From: Bin87 sp963668585
GTDB lineage: Bacteria > Chloroflexota > Dehalococcoidia > Lucifugimonadales > UBA3495
NCBI GenBank assembly: GCA_963668585.1
Contig: OY764869.1
Coordinates: forward strand, 1,116,001 to 1,180,000
Direction: 5' to 3'
DNA length: 64,000 nt
Shown: positions 44,133 to 53,543 of the stretch, piece after piece
How the letters are laid out: the number at the start of each line of letters is the position of its first letter
How positions within the stretch are numbered: position 1 is the stretch's first letter
Made by a program: the position numbers and the translations under genes
Notes under the pieces: generated by a model
What the model was told of the DNA's origin: nothing
Databases searched by the model: none
The model's input: the letters and a program-made list of their open reading frames with translations, nothing else

Positions 44133-47100
44133 ATGAAGATCGTCAGGCCAGTCTCGGCAGCATTGTTGGCTGCCGTCCTTTTGTTGGCTGCGTCCGGTTT
44201 CAGCGGGTCCGGTCAAACGCCGTTGCCGTCGGCGGAACCGACTTTCGTCGGCCCCGTCAATGGCGTGGAGGCCGATTCGGCCAGTCAGGAACCTGGGGCG
44301 GTGCGCGTGTCATGGACGCCCGCCGAAAACGCCCAGGTTCATTTCGTGGTGTACGTCGAGTCCGAAGACGTGGCCGCAGGCAATTACAGCAGAGCGCAGA
44401 TGGTGCCTTTCACCGGGTCTGAGGGAGTGGTCACCGGCCTGGACGGCGGTACGCCCTACAATTTTATAGTCATCGGGATGCGCTGGAACTTCGTCCAGTT
44501 CGGCACAGTTTGGGGCGGTTGGTCCGATTGGGCGTCGGCCACGCCGGCAGGAGATCCACAATCCCAGCCTGACGTCCCGTCGTCGTCGGTTGAACCTGCT
44601 TCCGTCGGGAGTGTCACAAACCTGGCCGTCAGGCCCGATGACCATGAACCTGGCTCCGTCCGGGTCACCTGGACCGAAGCCAGCAACGCCCAGGTTCACT
44701 TTGTGGTTTACGTTGAATCGGAGGATTACCGGGCAGGCGATTTCAGCGGGATCAGGATGGCGCCGTTTCGGGGCGCTGAAGGTTTGGTCAGCGGTTTGGA
44801 GGCTGGCAAGTCATACGACTTCATAGCCATCGGGATGCGGTGGAATTTTGTTGACTTTGAGACTGTCTGGGGCGGTTGGTCTCAATGGGTATCCGGTATT
44901 CCGAGCGAGGGCACGACCATTCCGGTCACCCCAACCAATCAGCGTTATCAATGGAGTGGGTCCGTCATCAATTTGAGCTGGGATGGTGTTGCGGGAGCGG
45001 TTGACTATGAGATTTTCCACTCCAATTCCTTCAGTTCCGGCTGCCGAATTGCCGGCAACGGCGAGTTATTGTCCTGCGAACTCCTGGCCCGCGGTGTCTC
45101 CGCAACCAGCTATACTCACACCAATCCCGATCCAGATCGCAACTACTACTGGGTGGCTGCCTGCAACAGCGTCGGATGCTCCGAAATAGACAGCGCGAAT
45201 CCAGCGCAACAAATTGACGCCACCCCAGAACCCGGTCCCGAAACCCTCGCACCCACTGACGAACCAGCGTTTCATCGCGTCGTGGTCGGCAACCGGTTGA
45301 ATGCGGGAACGTATTACCTGGATTTCCGTTCCGCTGGGCGATTTGTCGAATCGGGGAGATATCCGGGCGGATACAGTTATTCCAACACCGGTCAGAACAC
45401 GGGCACCCTGACGCTGGACTATGACAGCGATGTGTACGGCGGCAGTTGCACGGTGCTGCTTACCTTCGATTCGGTATCCAACGGAACGTGGAGTTACACC
45501 TGCGCGTCAGGGATACGGGATCAGGGAACCTGGACCATTCTGCTGATCGGTCTCGCGTTCGTTGAAGGCGAGAACACGTCGCGGCTGATCCCCGAAAATA
45601 CCGCCGGCGGGATCAACGTGGGTCGCCCAGTCACCGCCACCGGCGGCAAGGATGCGTTGACCTATTCCATGGATGGACCTGACGCCGACAGTTTCGTGAT
45701 CCTCCCAGACACCGGACAGATTCGCACCAGGTCTGGAGTCAACTACGATTACGAAACCAGGAATAGATACCAGGTCACGGTCATGGTATCCGACGGGACG
45801 GGACGTACCGACAGCATCGACGTCACGATCGAGATCGGAAACTTGAGCCCTGGGTGCGAACGCCTGGAGAATCTCCGTGCCAACCGCGGCGACGGCCGCC
45901 TGACGGTCAGATGGAACATCGCCGGCGAAACTCCGCGAATGGCCGGAGTTTTGGGTTACCAGGCGGAAATACGGCGCGGCAGCGGGACCTGGACCGACCG
46001 CAGGACTCTATTGGGCCGAAGCGTCGGCACGACGGTGTTCGAAGACCTGGACAATGGGATCGAGTATCAGGTCCGTGTGAGCGCCATAACCACGGAAGGA
46101 GACTGCGCATGGTCGGAGACCGTCTCCGGGACCCCCAACTCTGACATCGCGCCCGACGACTCACAAGAAATGATCGACCGCTTCGGACGACAACCGGTGG
46201 GCGCGCCGGACCACAATTTCCGCCTGCTCACCCCCGAGCGATGCCGGCACACTGTTGGCGGCGCCACCAGGGATGCCACCTGCCGCTATGAAAACACCGG
46301 ACCCGACACCGGCCGCATCTTCCTGGAATTCGACGACCCCGCCCTGGCGTCTTGTGAGGTGACTCTGGCTTATTCGTCGTTGACCGCTGGCTCTTTCGTC
46401 GACGAGTGCTTCGATGCCGGCGTCAACACCGGAGTTCCCTTCGACCGCAGTTTCATGATGCCTGCCACCATGGGGCCCGCGGGCGGTGGTTCCGATTCCC
46501 AGCAGACGACAACTGACCCCCAACGTGCGCCGCGAAACCAGGATGAGTTTGTGTCCCTGGTACACGGCAGGGACGATTTCATTCCCGGGTTGTCGTTCGG
46601 GATTGTCTGCCGCTACTGTGCATCCGGAAACGTGGATTTCGGACCCGGCTGGGCATCTCGAACAGAGTATGACACCGAACGACGGGCCATACGCGAATTC
46701 CCAGGCACCTACTCCTATCAAAGCGCCGGGCCCTCCAAAAACGGCGGCGCCATTCACGTATTCGATCTCGAATTCGAGGCCTCGGGCAACGTCAGGGCAA
46801 CCATCACCGACCCCGACGGCAATGTCGTCAATTGGCCGGGAATGCTTCATGCTACCCTGGAACTCGGAGCGCAACCGATACTGCTCCCGGTCCCGCCCTC
46901 GTGGTCAGCCGCGATTGCCATCGAAACCGACTTCGCGCCGGCGGATTATCTAGGATTCCGTCGTCAACTCCGGTCGCTGAACCCCGACAACGATTCCGAC
47001 ATCGTTTGGCAGACCCTCTTCGGCGAACAACTGATGGCCGCGGTGGATGAGGTTGCCCGCTATGGGAACTCCTCGCGGTACGAGAAGATCGGGCATAATC

Positions 47101-48554
47101 GCGCTCGGGTCACGGTCACGTTTGATGACAGGCATGACGGCATCGGCGCTTACGATGAGCAATCCTGGTCGTCCGATGAGCAACTGTTCGTCGACAGCGA
47201 ATGGGTTTTTGACCTGACATTCACCGGCGACGATACGCTGACATTCACGGCAACGCGTCTCAGGGACGGCGCCCCTCCAATCACTTTGAGCCGCGGGACC
47301 ATAGACCTGCGTGGCGGCGCCGTCAACCTCAATGAATTCCCCGAAGAAACCGTTTTGCCCGCAAACTCGCCCCAGGCGTCGGGCGCGGATCGTTCGGGAA
47401 TGGAAATTGCCGCAGCGATTGGCGTGGAAAGTATCGGTGGCGATGACATCCAAACTTTCCTGGTGAGCAGTTCTGCCCTGCAGGCAGCGGCTTTCCAGCC
47501 CGGGGACTGGCTGGAGCCCAAGGACGGTGGTCATCAGCGGATGATGATCGTCGGAGCCGCCTCGGCAACGCGCGCGTCGCCATCGCAACGCAGCGAATCC
47601 AGCAGATTGCTGCCGGAGATAAACAAAGATGGCGTGATGTTTGCCGTCCCGATTTCCTGGACTGTGGACCCGCAAAGCGCCTCGTGCGTCCCCCAGGGTT
47701 TCCAGGCGACCGACAATGTGATCACTCAACTGTCCGTGGTGTGCATGCAGATTGACCGAGGCATACCCACCCGCGGGGCGCGGTTCTTCTCCGAGCCCAA
47801 AGCGGCCGAAGGACCGGTCCAGTTGTGTCAGCGCAACTGCGTCCTGAACTCGACCAGTGATATCCAGGAGTGTGTATGGCGGTGCGAAAGGAACTCTACC
47901 GGCGGCGGCGGTACCGTGAACCCGGGACAGGGCGGCGCCCCGTCGTCCACGCTGTCGCCGCCGGCGAACGCCCGCTACATCTGGAACAACGGTCGGGTGG
48001 TATTGAGTTGGGACCCGGTGGAAGGCGCCGACTACTACAGGATCTACCATGACGATTTCTTTGATTCGGCCTGCCGGTTGTCACACGACGGGAGTCCCGC
48101 GTTCTGCGATCTGTTGGCCGATGGCGTGTCGGACACCACATATACCCATTCAAATCCCGACCCGAGGGAAAACCACTACTGGGTGGTTGCCTGCGACAGC
48201 GCCGGCTGCTCCGACATCGACAGTGATCATCCCGCCGAGTACATCGACACTCGGCCGGCCAGCCCTGCCAACGCGCGTTACGAATGGGACGGATCAGTGA
48301 TCCGGGTAAGTTGGGATCCGGCGGAAGGCGCCGATTACTACCGCGTCTATTACGACGACTTCTTCGATGAGTCCTGCCGGTTGGACTTCAATGGGAACCC
48401 TGCCTTCTGTGAGTTGCTCGGGGACAATGTCTCCGGTACCAGTTACACCCATTCCGATCCCGACGCGGAGGAGAATCACTATTGGGTGGTGGCCTGCAAC
48501 AGCGGCGGTTGCTCTGACATCGACGGACGGAATCCGGCAGCGAGAATAGAGTGA
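44133..48554 (+). CDS. Large secreted Fn3/cadherin-like protein
   Basis: 1473 residues from ATG 44133 (a GTG at 44124 is also possible). Signal peptide: VSAALLAAVLLLAASGFSGS. Fn3-like domains at about 30-140 and 155-265 share YNFIVIGMRWNFVQF type strands also seen at the C-terminus of the S8 protease gene (54715-63408). A compact domain (YEIFHSNSFSSGCRIAGNGE with CxxxxxxxxC) occurs at about 268-365 and twice more at the C-terminus (1273-1473). A cadherin-like domain (about 486-570, SFVILPDTGQIRTRSGV) and another Fn3 follow. The middle (670-1270) is unrecognised. Probably cell-surface or released; it is the main cargo of the island and is flanked by a 25-nt direct repeat. Confidence 0.75.
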   Translation: MKIVRPVSAALLAAVLLLAASGFSGSGQTPLPSAEPTFVGPVNGVEADSASQEPGAVRVSWTPAENAQVHFVVYVESEDVAAGNYSRAQMVPFTGSEGVVTGLDGGTPYNFIVIGMRWNFVQFGTVWGGWSDWASATPAGDPQSQPDVPSSSVEPASVGSVTNLAVRPDDHEPGSVRVTWTEASNAQVHFVVYVESEDYRAGDFSGIRMAPFRGAEGLVSGLEAGKSYDFIAIGMRWNFVDFETVWGGWSQWVSGIPSEGTTIPVTPTNQRYQWSGSVINLSWDGVAGAVDYEIFHSNSFSSGCRIAGNGELLSCELLARGVSATSYTHTNPDPDRNYYWVAACNSVGCSEIDSANPAQQIDATPEPGPETLAPTDEPAFHRVVVGNRLNAGTYYLDFRSAGRFVESGRYPGGYSYSNTGQNTGTLTLDYDSDVYGGSCTVLLTFDSVSNGTWSYTCASGIRDQGTWTILLIGLAFVEGENTSRLIPENTAGGINVGRPVTATGGKDALTYSMDGPDADSFVILPDTGQIRTRSGVNYDYETRNRYQVTVMVSDGTGRTDSIDVTIEIGNLSPGCERLENLRANRGDGRLTVRWNIAGETPRMAGVLGYQAEIRRGSGTWTDRRTLLGRSVGTTVFEDLDNGIEYQVRVSAITTEGDCAWSETVSGTPNSDIAPDDSQEMIDRFGRQPVGAPDHNFRLLTPERCRHTVGGATRDATCRYENTGPDTGRIFLEFDDPALASCEVTLAYSSLTAGSFVDECFDAGVNTGVPFDRSFMMPATMGPAGGGSDSQQTTTDPQRAPRNQDEFVSLVHGRDDFIPGLSFGIVCRYCASGNVDFGPGWASRTEYDTERRAIREFPGTYSYQSAGPSKNGGAIHVFDLEFEASGNVRATITDPDGNVVNWPGMLHATLELGAQPILLPVPPSWSAAIAIETDFAPADYLGFRRQLRSLNPDNDSDIVWQTLFGEQLMAAVDEVARYGNSSRYEKIGHNRARVTVTFDDRHDGIGAYDEQSWSSDEQLFVDSEWVFDLTFTGDDTLTFTATRLRDGAPPITLSRGTIDLRGGAVNLNEFPEETVLPANSPQASGADRSGMEIAAAIGVESIGGDDIQTFLVSSSALQAAAFQPGDWLEPKDGGHQRMMIVGAASATRASPSQRSESSRLLPEINKDGVMFAVPISWTVDPQSASCVPQGFQATDNVITQLSVVCMQIDRGIPTRGARFFSEPKAAEGPVQLCQRNCVLNSTSDIQECVWRCERNSTGGGGTVNPGQGGAPSSTLSPPANARYIWNNGRVVLSWDPVEGADYYRIYHDDFFDSACRLSHDGSPAFCDLLADGVSDTTYTHSNPDPRENHYWVVACDSAGCSDIDSDHPAEYIDTRPASPANARYEWDGSVIRVSWDPAEGADYYRVYYDDFFDESCRLDFNGNPAFCELLGDNVSGTSYTHSDPDAEENHYWVVACNSGGCSDIDGRNPAARIE

Positions 48555-48841
48555 GTCTCCGCGATGGCGACGTGTTCCGTCGGGTCGCCACAACCGATAT
48601 GGCGATCGTTTTGATACCGGCTTTGCTTCACACAAGATAAAGTTCGTCATTCCAAGCAGGAAACGGCGACGCGCTGTTGGCTAACAAAGTGTCGCCGTTC
48701 CCCGAACGGAAGCAGTACCTGTCCCACATAAGCAAAGAGTCACATCTGCCTGGATAAAGAGGTGGATTGGGCGAGGTGTTGCAAGGAAAGCGATCCGGCA
48801 ATAAACTGCGCATGACATAGACAGCCCAAGCGGGTCCTCTT

Positions 48842-48891
48842 TTCGCTTTCCAAGCAAAAAGTCTTGGGTTCGAATCCCATCGCCCGCTCCA
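48842..48891 (+). other. Putative attR: 3' half of tRNA-Gly
   Basis: tttcgctttccaagcaaaaa then gtcttgggttcgaatcccat and cgcccgctcca copies the 3' half of tRNA-Gly(CCC). No D-arm or acceptor 5' strand precedes it, so it is not a working tRNA. The rest of 48555-49029 shows no gene; ttgataccggctttgcttca (48611 on) copies 43232-43256. Confidence 0.75.
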
Positions 48892-49029
48892 TATTTATTC
48901 TATCTATTCATAAGCTATTCCCTTTACTCTGGCGCCAATACCAACGCCTGATCAGCAGGGCGCACCGCCACGCCCTCACATGGCGATGATCCCTCCATAG
49001 GGGTCACTCGCTGCGCTCCAGGTGAAAGT

Positions 49030-50973
49030 ATGAAGTACGCCAGGATCGCCGCTGCATCCCTGCTCGCCGTCGCGCTTTTCGCCGTGGGCAGCCTCTCCAC
49101 CGCCAACGCCCAGGGGAGCCCACTGGCCGCGCCGGCCAGCATCACCGCAGGCAACACATCCACCCCCGGCGAGGTCCTGGTATCCTGGGGAGCCGTGCCC
49201 GACGCCGAGTATTACCGCGTCGGCTGGGTGGCCTGGGACGACTACCTGGCCATCACCGCGGAGTTGGGCCAGGACAATTGGCGCGAAGCCTTCGTGTTCG
49301 TGGACCTGGCGAACCTCGGGCAATCGTCGCACCGGGTAACCCGCCTGACGCCGGGCGCCCTCTACTACTTCATAGTCGCCAGCAACGATTCCCGGTTCGG
49401 GCCGCCCAACTGGTCGGTCTGGTCGCAGCCGTTGACCACCAGCGCGAGCCTGCCCGCCTGTCCAATCGGACCCCGACCGCAGCCAGCGCCCACTGACAGC
49501 GTAGCCTCCGACCGTGCCGCCCTGGTGGCGTTTTACAACGCGACGGGAGGCCGGAACTGGACCAACCGCGCCAACTGGAACAGCAGCCAACCACTCGGAC
49601 AATGGTACGGCGTAACCACGGACGACAGCGGGCGCGTAACTGAGTTGGATCTTCGCGAGAACGGCCTGGCCGGCACGATACCGTCCGAACTCGGAAACCT
49701 GACCAGCCTGACGTGGATCGCCCTTTGGGGCAACGAGCTGACCGGGCCTGTGCCGGCCGAGCTGGGCAACCTCTCTGAATTGGAAGTCCTTTCCCTGAGC
49801 TTCAACCAACTGACCGGAACGATACCGCCGCAACTGGGCCGCCTGTCCAACCTTGAGGAGTTGATCCTCAATGCGAACCGGTTGACCGGCACGATACCGT
49901 CGCAGCTATCGAGCCTGTCCAACCTGACCAACCTCTCTCTCTGGGGCAATCGGCTGACCGGCCCCGTGCCAACCTGGCTTGGCAACCTGTCCAACCTGGA
50001 AAGGCTGGCTCTCAACAAAAACCGGTTAACCGGAACGATACCGCCGCAGTTGAGCAGATTGTCGGGTCTGACGTTCCTGGGGCTCAACGACAACGATTTG
50101 AGTGGACCTGTCCCCGACTGGCTTGGCAGTCTCCAGAATCTCGAGGCGGTGGGCCTTGGGGGAAACAAGTTGGCGGGGACAATACCACCCCAATTGGGCG
50201 ACATGGCAAGCCTCGAGCACTTGTCGCTCAGACAGAACCAACTGACGGGAACGATACCTCCGCAGCTGAGGAACCTGGCCACGTTGGAGGGATTGGTCCT
50301 TTACGAGAACGAACTGAGCGGACCCGTACCAACCTGGCTGGGCAACCTTTCCAACTTGAAGAGGCTGTCCCTCAACGACAACAAACTGACCGGAACCATC
50401 CCCGTCGAGTTGGCAAGACTCACCAATCTGGACCGGTTGGATCTGGACGACAACGGGTTGACCGGAACTATACCTCCCGAACTTGCCGCGCTTACCAAAC
50501 TGACCCGTCTGCATCTCCAGGACAACAAGCTGAACGGGCCGATACCATCCGAGTTTGCGCGCCTGACCAGATTGGCGGAGTTGAATCTCAACGAGAACGA
50601 CTTGACCGGCGCAGTCCCCGTCTGGTTGGGCGGTCTCAGAAATCTGGAGTTCATCAACCTGGGGGGCAACCGCTTCCACGGGTCGATTCCGCCCCAATTG
50701 GGCAACCTGTCAAAATTGGAAGCGTTGTACCTTTGGGAGAATGACATCACGGGCAGCATCCCGCCTCAACTGGGCAACCTCACCAATCTGCTGGGTCTGT
50801 CCTTGAGCAGCAATCAGCTTACCGGGTCAATTCCACCCCAACTGGGCAATCTCACCAACTTGGAGATCATCCGCCTTGCTGGCAACCAGCTATCCGGTTG
50901 CGTGCCCGCGGCCTTGCAGAACGTGGAAGACAACGACTTCAACCTCGTGAACCTGGAATTCTGCGATAATTAG
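49030..50973 (+). CDS. Secreted Fn3 + plant-type LRR protein, paralogue 1 (18 repeats)
   Basis: 647 residues. Signal peptide MKYARIAAASLLAVALFAVG ending ANAQ. An Fn3-like domain (about 30-140: EVLVSWGAVPDAEYYRVGWV, LGQSSHRVTRLTPGALYYFI). A capping segment DRAALVAFYNATGGRNWTNR with WYGVTTDDSGRVTEL leads into about 18 LRRs of 24 residues with the plant-type pattern LTGTIPPQLGNLSNLEXLXL, ending in a Cys-containing cap (LSGCVPAALQNVEDNDF ... FC). Plant-type LRRs bind proteins, so a role in recognition or adhesion outside the cell is likely. AGGTGAAAG precedes the ATG. First of four tandem paralogues. Confidence 0.85.
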   Translation: MKYARIAAASLLAVALFAVGSLSTANAQGSPLAAPASITAGNTSTPGEVLVSWGAVPDAEYYRVGWVAWDDYLAITAELGQDNWREAFVFVDLANLGQSSHRVTRLTPGALYYFIVASNDSRFGPPNWSVWSQPLTTSASLPACPIGPRPQPAPTDSVASDRAALVAFYNATGGRNWTNRANWNSSQPLGQWYGVTTDDSGRVTELDLRENGLAGTIPSELGNLTSLTWIALWGNELTGPVPAELGNLSELEVLSLSFNQLTGTIPPQLGRLSNLEELILNANRLTGTIPSQLSSLSNLTNLSLWGNRLTGPVPTWLGNLSNLERLALNKNRLTGTIPPQLSRLSGLTFLGLNDNDLSGPVPDWLGSLQNLEAVGLGGNKLAGTIPPQLGDMASLEHLSLRQNQLTGTIPPQLRNLATLEGLVLYENELSGPVPTWLGNLSNLKRLSLNDNKLTGTIPVELARLTNLDRLDLDDNGLTGTIPPELAALTKLTRLHLQDNKLNGPIPSEFARLTRLAELNLNENDLTGAVPVWLGGLRNLEFINLGGNRFHGSIPPQLGNLSKLEALYLWENDITGSIPPQLGNLTNLLGLSLSSNQLTGSIPPQLGNLTNLEIIRLAGNQLSGCVPAALQNVEDNDFNLVNLEFCDN

Positions 50974-51017
50974 CCAGCGCGCCCGCACGCACCCACGGAG
51001 TGCCTGAGGATTAACCC

Positions 51018-52235
51018 ATGAAGTACGCCAGAATACTCGCTGCATCCCTGCTGGCCGTCGCCCTGTTAGCCGTCGGCAGCATATCCACCGCCAACGCCCA
51101 GGGCACGCTGGCTGCGCCCACCAACGTCACCGCCATCAACGGATCCACCCCCGGCCATGTCGTGGTGAGTTGGACCGCCGTGCCCGACGCCCAGTACTAC
51201 CGCATCGGCTGGGTAGCCTGGGACGACTACCTGGCGGTTGACGGCGCCGGTCGCGATTGGCTGGAAGCCTTCGTGTTCGTGGACGTGGAGAACCGCGGGC
51301 AGTCGTCCCGCACGGTAACCCGCCTGACGCCGGGCACGCTGTATTTGTTCATAGTCGCCAGCAACGATTCGCAGTACGGTTCGCCCAACTGGTCGGTCTG
51401 GTCGCAGGCGCTGACCACCACCGCGGGCACCCCCGCCTGCCCCGCCGGGCCCGAACCCCAACCCATCACTCCAACTGGCAGCGTTGCCACGGATCGCGCT
51501 GCCCTGATTGCGTTTTACAACGAAATGGATGGACCCAACTGGCTCAACCGCACCAACTGGCTCACCAGTGCGCCGTTGCAACAGTGGCACGGTGTTCGAA
51601 CCGATGAGAATGGCAGGGTCACAGAGTTGCTGCTGTCGATGAACAGGTTGAGTGGCGAGCTTCCGGTCGGGCTGATCAACCTGCCCATGCTGGAAGAGCT
51701 TTGGCTATCGGACAACCAGATAAGCGGCCAGATACCCGCCGAACTGGGCAACCTGTCCAACCTGCGTACATTGACGATTCGAAACACTCAACTCAGCGGT
51801 GAGATACCGGCCACGCTTGGCAATCTTTCCCGCCTGGACTTCCTGGCTCTTAGCGGCAACCGGCTGCAGGGCGGGATTCCAGCCTCCCTGTCCAACCTTT
51901 CCAATTTGACCCGGCTGGAGCTCCACGGCAACCTGTTGTTTGGAGAGATACCCGCTTTCCTGGGCAACCTGTCCAACCTGCAGTACCTGGAACTATCCCA
52001 TAACGCGTTTAGCGGTTCGATCCCGGCCTCCCTGGGTAACCTTTCCAACCTGGAGACTCTGACGCTGTCGCACAATCGGTTGAGCGGGCAGATCCCCGCT
52101 TCGTTGGGCAATCTTCACAACCTGATGACGTTGACCCTCATCATCAACGACTTCACCGGCTGCATCCCCGCCGGCCTCAGCGACGTCCCTGACAACGACT
52201 TTAGTAGCCTCAACCTGCCATTCTGCGGAAACTAA
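51018..52235 (+). CDS. Secreted Fn3 + plant-type LRR protein, paralogue 2 (8 repeats)
   Basis: 405 residues, same build as paralogue 1: signal peptide (ASLLAVALLAVGSISTANAQ), Fn3-like domain containing YYRIGWVAWDDYLAVDG, capping segment DRAALIAFYNEMDGPNWLN, about eight LRRs with a SGEIPASLGNLSNL bias, and the cap FTGCIPAGLSDVPDNDF. It lies 44 bp after paralogue 1 on the same strand, so one transcript is plausible. The repeat number is less than half that of paralogue 1, indicating repeat loss or gain after duplication. Confidence 0.85.
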   Translation: MKYARILAASLLAVALLAVGSISTANAQGTLAAPTNVTAINGSTPGHVVVSWTAVPDAQYYRIGWVAWDDYLAVDGAGRDWLEAFVFVDVENRGQSSRTVTRLTPGTLYLFIVASNDSQYGSPNWSVWSQALTTTAGTPACPAGPEPQPITPTGSVATDRAALIAFYNEMDGPNWLNRTNWLTSAPLQQWHGVRTDENGRVTELLLSMNRLSGELPVGLINLPMLEELWLSDNQISGQIPAELGNLSNLRTLTIRNTQLSGEIPATLGNLSRLDFLALSGNRLQGGIPASLSNLSNLTRLELHGNLLFGEIPAFLGNLSNLQYLELSHNAFSGSIPASLGNLSNLETLTLSHNRLSGQIPASLGNLHNLMTLTLIINDFTGCIPAGLSDVPDNDFSSLNLPFCGN

Positions 52236-52280
52236 CCAGACGGCGATAGCAACCCCACGGAGCAAATGAAGGATTCCACC

Positions 52281-53498
52281 ATGAAGTATGCCAGAATACT
52301 CGCCGCCTCCCTGCTCGCAGCAGCCCTGTTCGCCGCCGGCGGCATCTCCACCGCGTCGGCCCAGGGGGACCTGCTGACGCCTCCCGCAGTTCGCGATGGC
52401 AGCGCTTCCGGTGAGGTGGTGGTCAGTTGGCCTGCCATCCCCGGCGCGAACTTCTACCGCATCGGCTGGGTTGCACGACAGGATCTGGACGTCGTTACCA
52501 GTGCCGGCCGCGATTGGAAGGACGCGTTCGTCTTCGTGGACGTTGCGAATCTGGGGCAGACGAGTTACACCGTGCCCCGCCTGCAGCCCGGCGGCCTGCA
52601 CCACTTCATCATGGGCAGCGTGGACGAGCGGTTCGGCAGTGCCCGGTGGTCAGATTGGGCGACATTCACGCCTAACCCCAACCTCCCCGCCTGCCCCGCC
52701 GCTCCGCAACCCCAGCCAGAGCCGCAACCCGCGCCCACCGGCAGCGCCGCCGGCGACCGCGACGCCCTCATCGCCCTCTACAACTCCACCAGTGGCGCAA
52801 ACTGGGCCAACAACCGCAACTGGGGCACCAACACCTCCCTCAGCCTATGGGAAGGCGTCTTCACCAATGCTGACGGTCGCGTGACCAATCTACAGATGGA
52901 AAGTGCCGGGCTGAGCGGACAGTTGCCTGCTGAACTGGGCAATCTCTCTGCCCTGACCTACCTCCTTCTTCGCGGAAACCAGTTAACCGGACCCATTCCC
53001 ACCCAGCTGGGAAACCTCTCCAACTTGGACTTTCTGGACATGGGCCACAACCAATTGACGGGGCCCATACCGGCATCATTGGGCAACTTGTCCAAATTAA
53101 CCAACATCTACCTGGCGCAGAACCAACTGACGGGCATCATTCCAGAAGAATTGGGCAATCTGACCCAATTGGACTCCCTGAACCTGGACCACAACCAATT
53201 GACGGGGCCCATACCGTCATCATTAGGCAACCTGACCATCCTGCGTTTGCTGTTTCTCGGTGACAACGGTTTGACCGGCCAAATCCCTCCCTATTTGGGG
53301 GACCTCTCCGAACTGGGTTGGCTCAACCTCGCGCGCAACCAATTGAGCGGCTCCATCCCAACCGCATTGGGCAATCTGGATAACCTGCGAACGCTGCACT
53401 TGTCAGGCAACAACTTCTCCGGCTGCATCCCCGCCGGCCTGCAAGACGTGCCCAACAACGACTTCAACCTCGTGGATATGGAAATCTGCGAAAACTAA
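52281..53498 (+). CDS. Secreted Fn3 + plant-type LRR protein, paralogue 3 (8 repeats)
   Basis: 405 residues from ATG 52281, which has GAAGGA eight bases upstream; the earlier in-frame ATG at 52266 lies within that ribosome site. Signal peptide ends ASAQG. The Fn3-like domain (FYRIGWVARQDLDVVTSAGR) is nearly identical to that of paralogue 4 and differs from paralogues 1 and 2. Eight LRRs (LTGPIPTQLGNLSNLDFLDM type) and the cap FSGCIPAGLQDVPNNDF follow. The upstream 20 bp (cggagcaaatgaaggattcc) are the same before paralogue 4, showing that the duplicated unit included the leader. Confidence 0.85.
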   Translation: MKYARILAASLLAAALFAAGGISTASAQGDLLTPPAVRDGSASGEVVVSWPAIPGANFYRIGWVARQDLDVVTSAGRDWKDAFVFVDVANLGQTSYTVPRLQPGGLHHFIMGSVDERFGSARWSDWATFTPNPNLPACPAAPQPQPEPQPAPTGSAAGDRDALIALYNSTSGANWANNRNWGTNTSLSLWEGVFTNADGRVTNLQMESAGLSGQLPAELGNLSALTYLLLRGNQLTGPIPTQLGNLSNLDFLDMGHNQLTGPIPASLGNLSKLTNIYLAQNQLTGIIPEELGNLTQLDSLNLDHNQLTGPIPSSLGNLTILRLLFLGDNGLTGQIPPYLGDLSELGWLNLARNQLSGSIPTALGNLDNLRTLHLSGNNFSGCIPAGLQDVPNNDFNLVDMEICEN

Positions 53499-53543
53499 CC
53501 ACAGCGTGAGATTGACCACACGGAGCAAATGAAGGATTCCACC

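Noticed and set aside
48842..48891. Second tRNA-Gly gene
   Set aside because: Only the 3' half is present, without acceptor 5' strand or D-arm.
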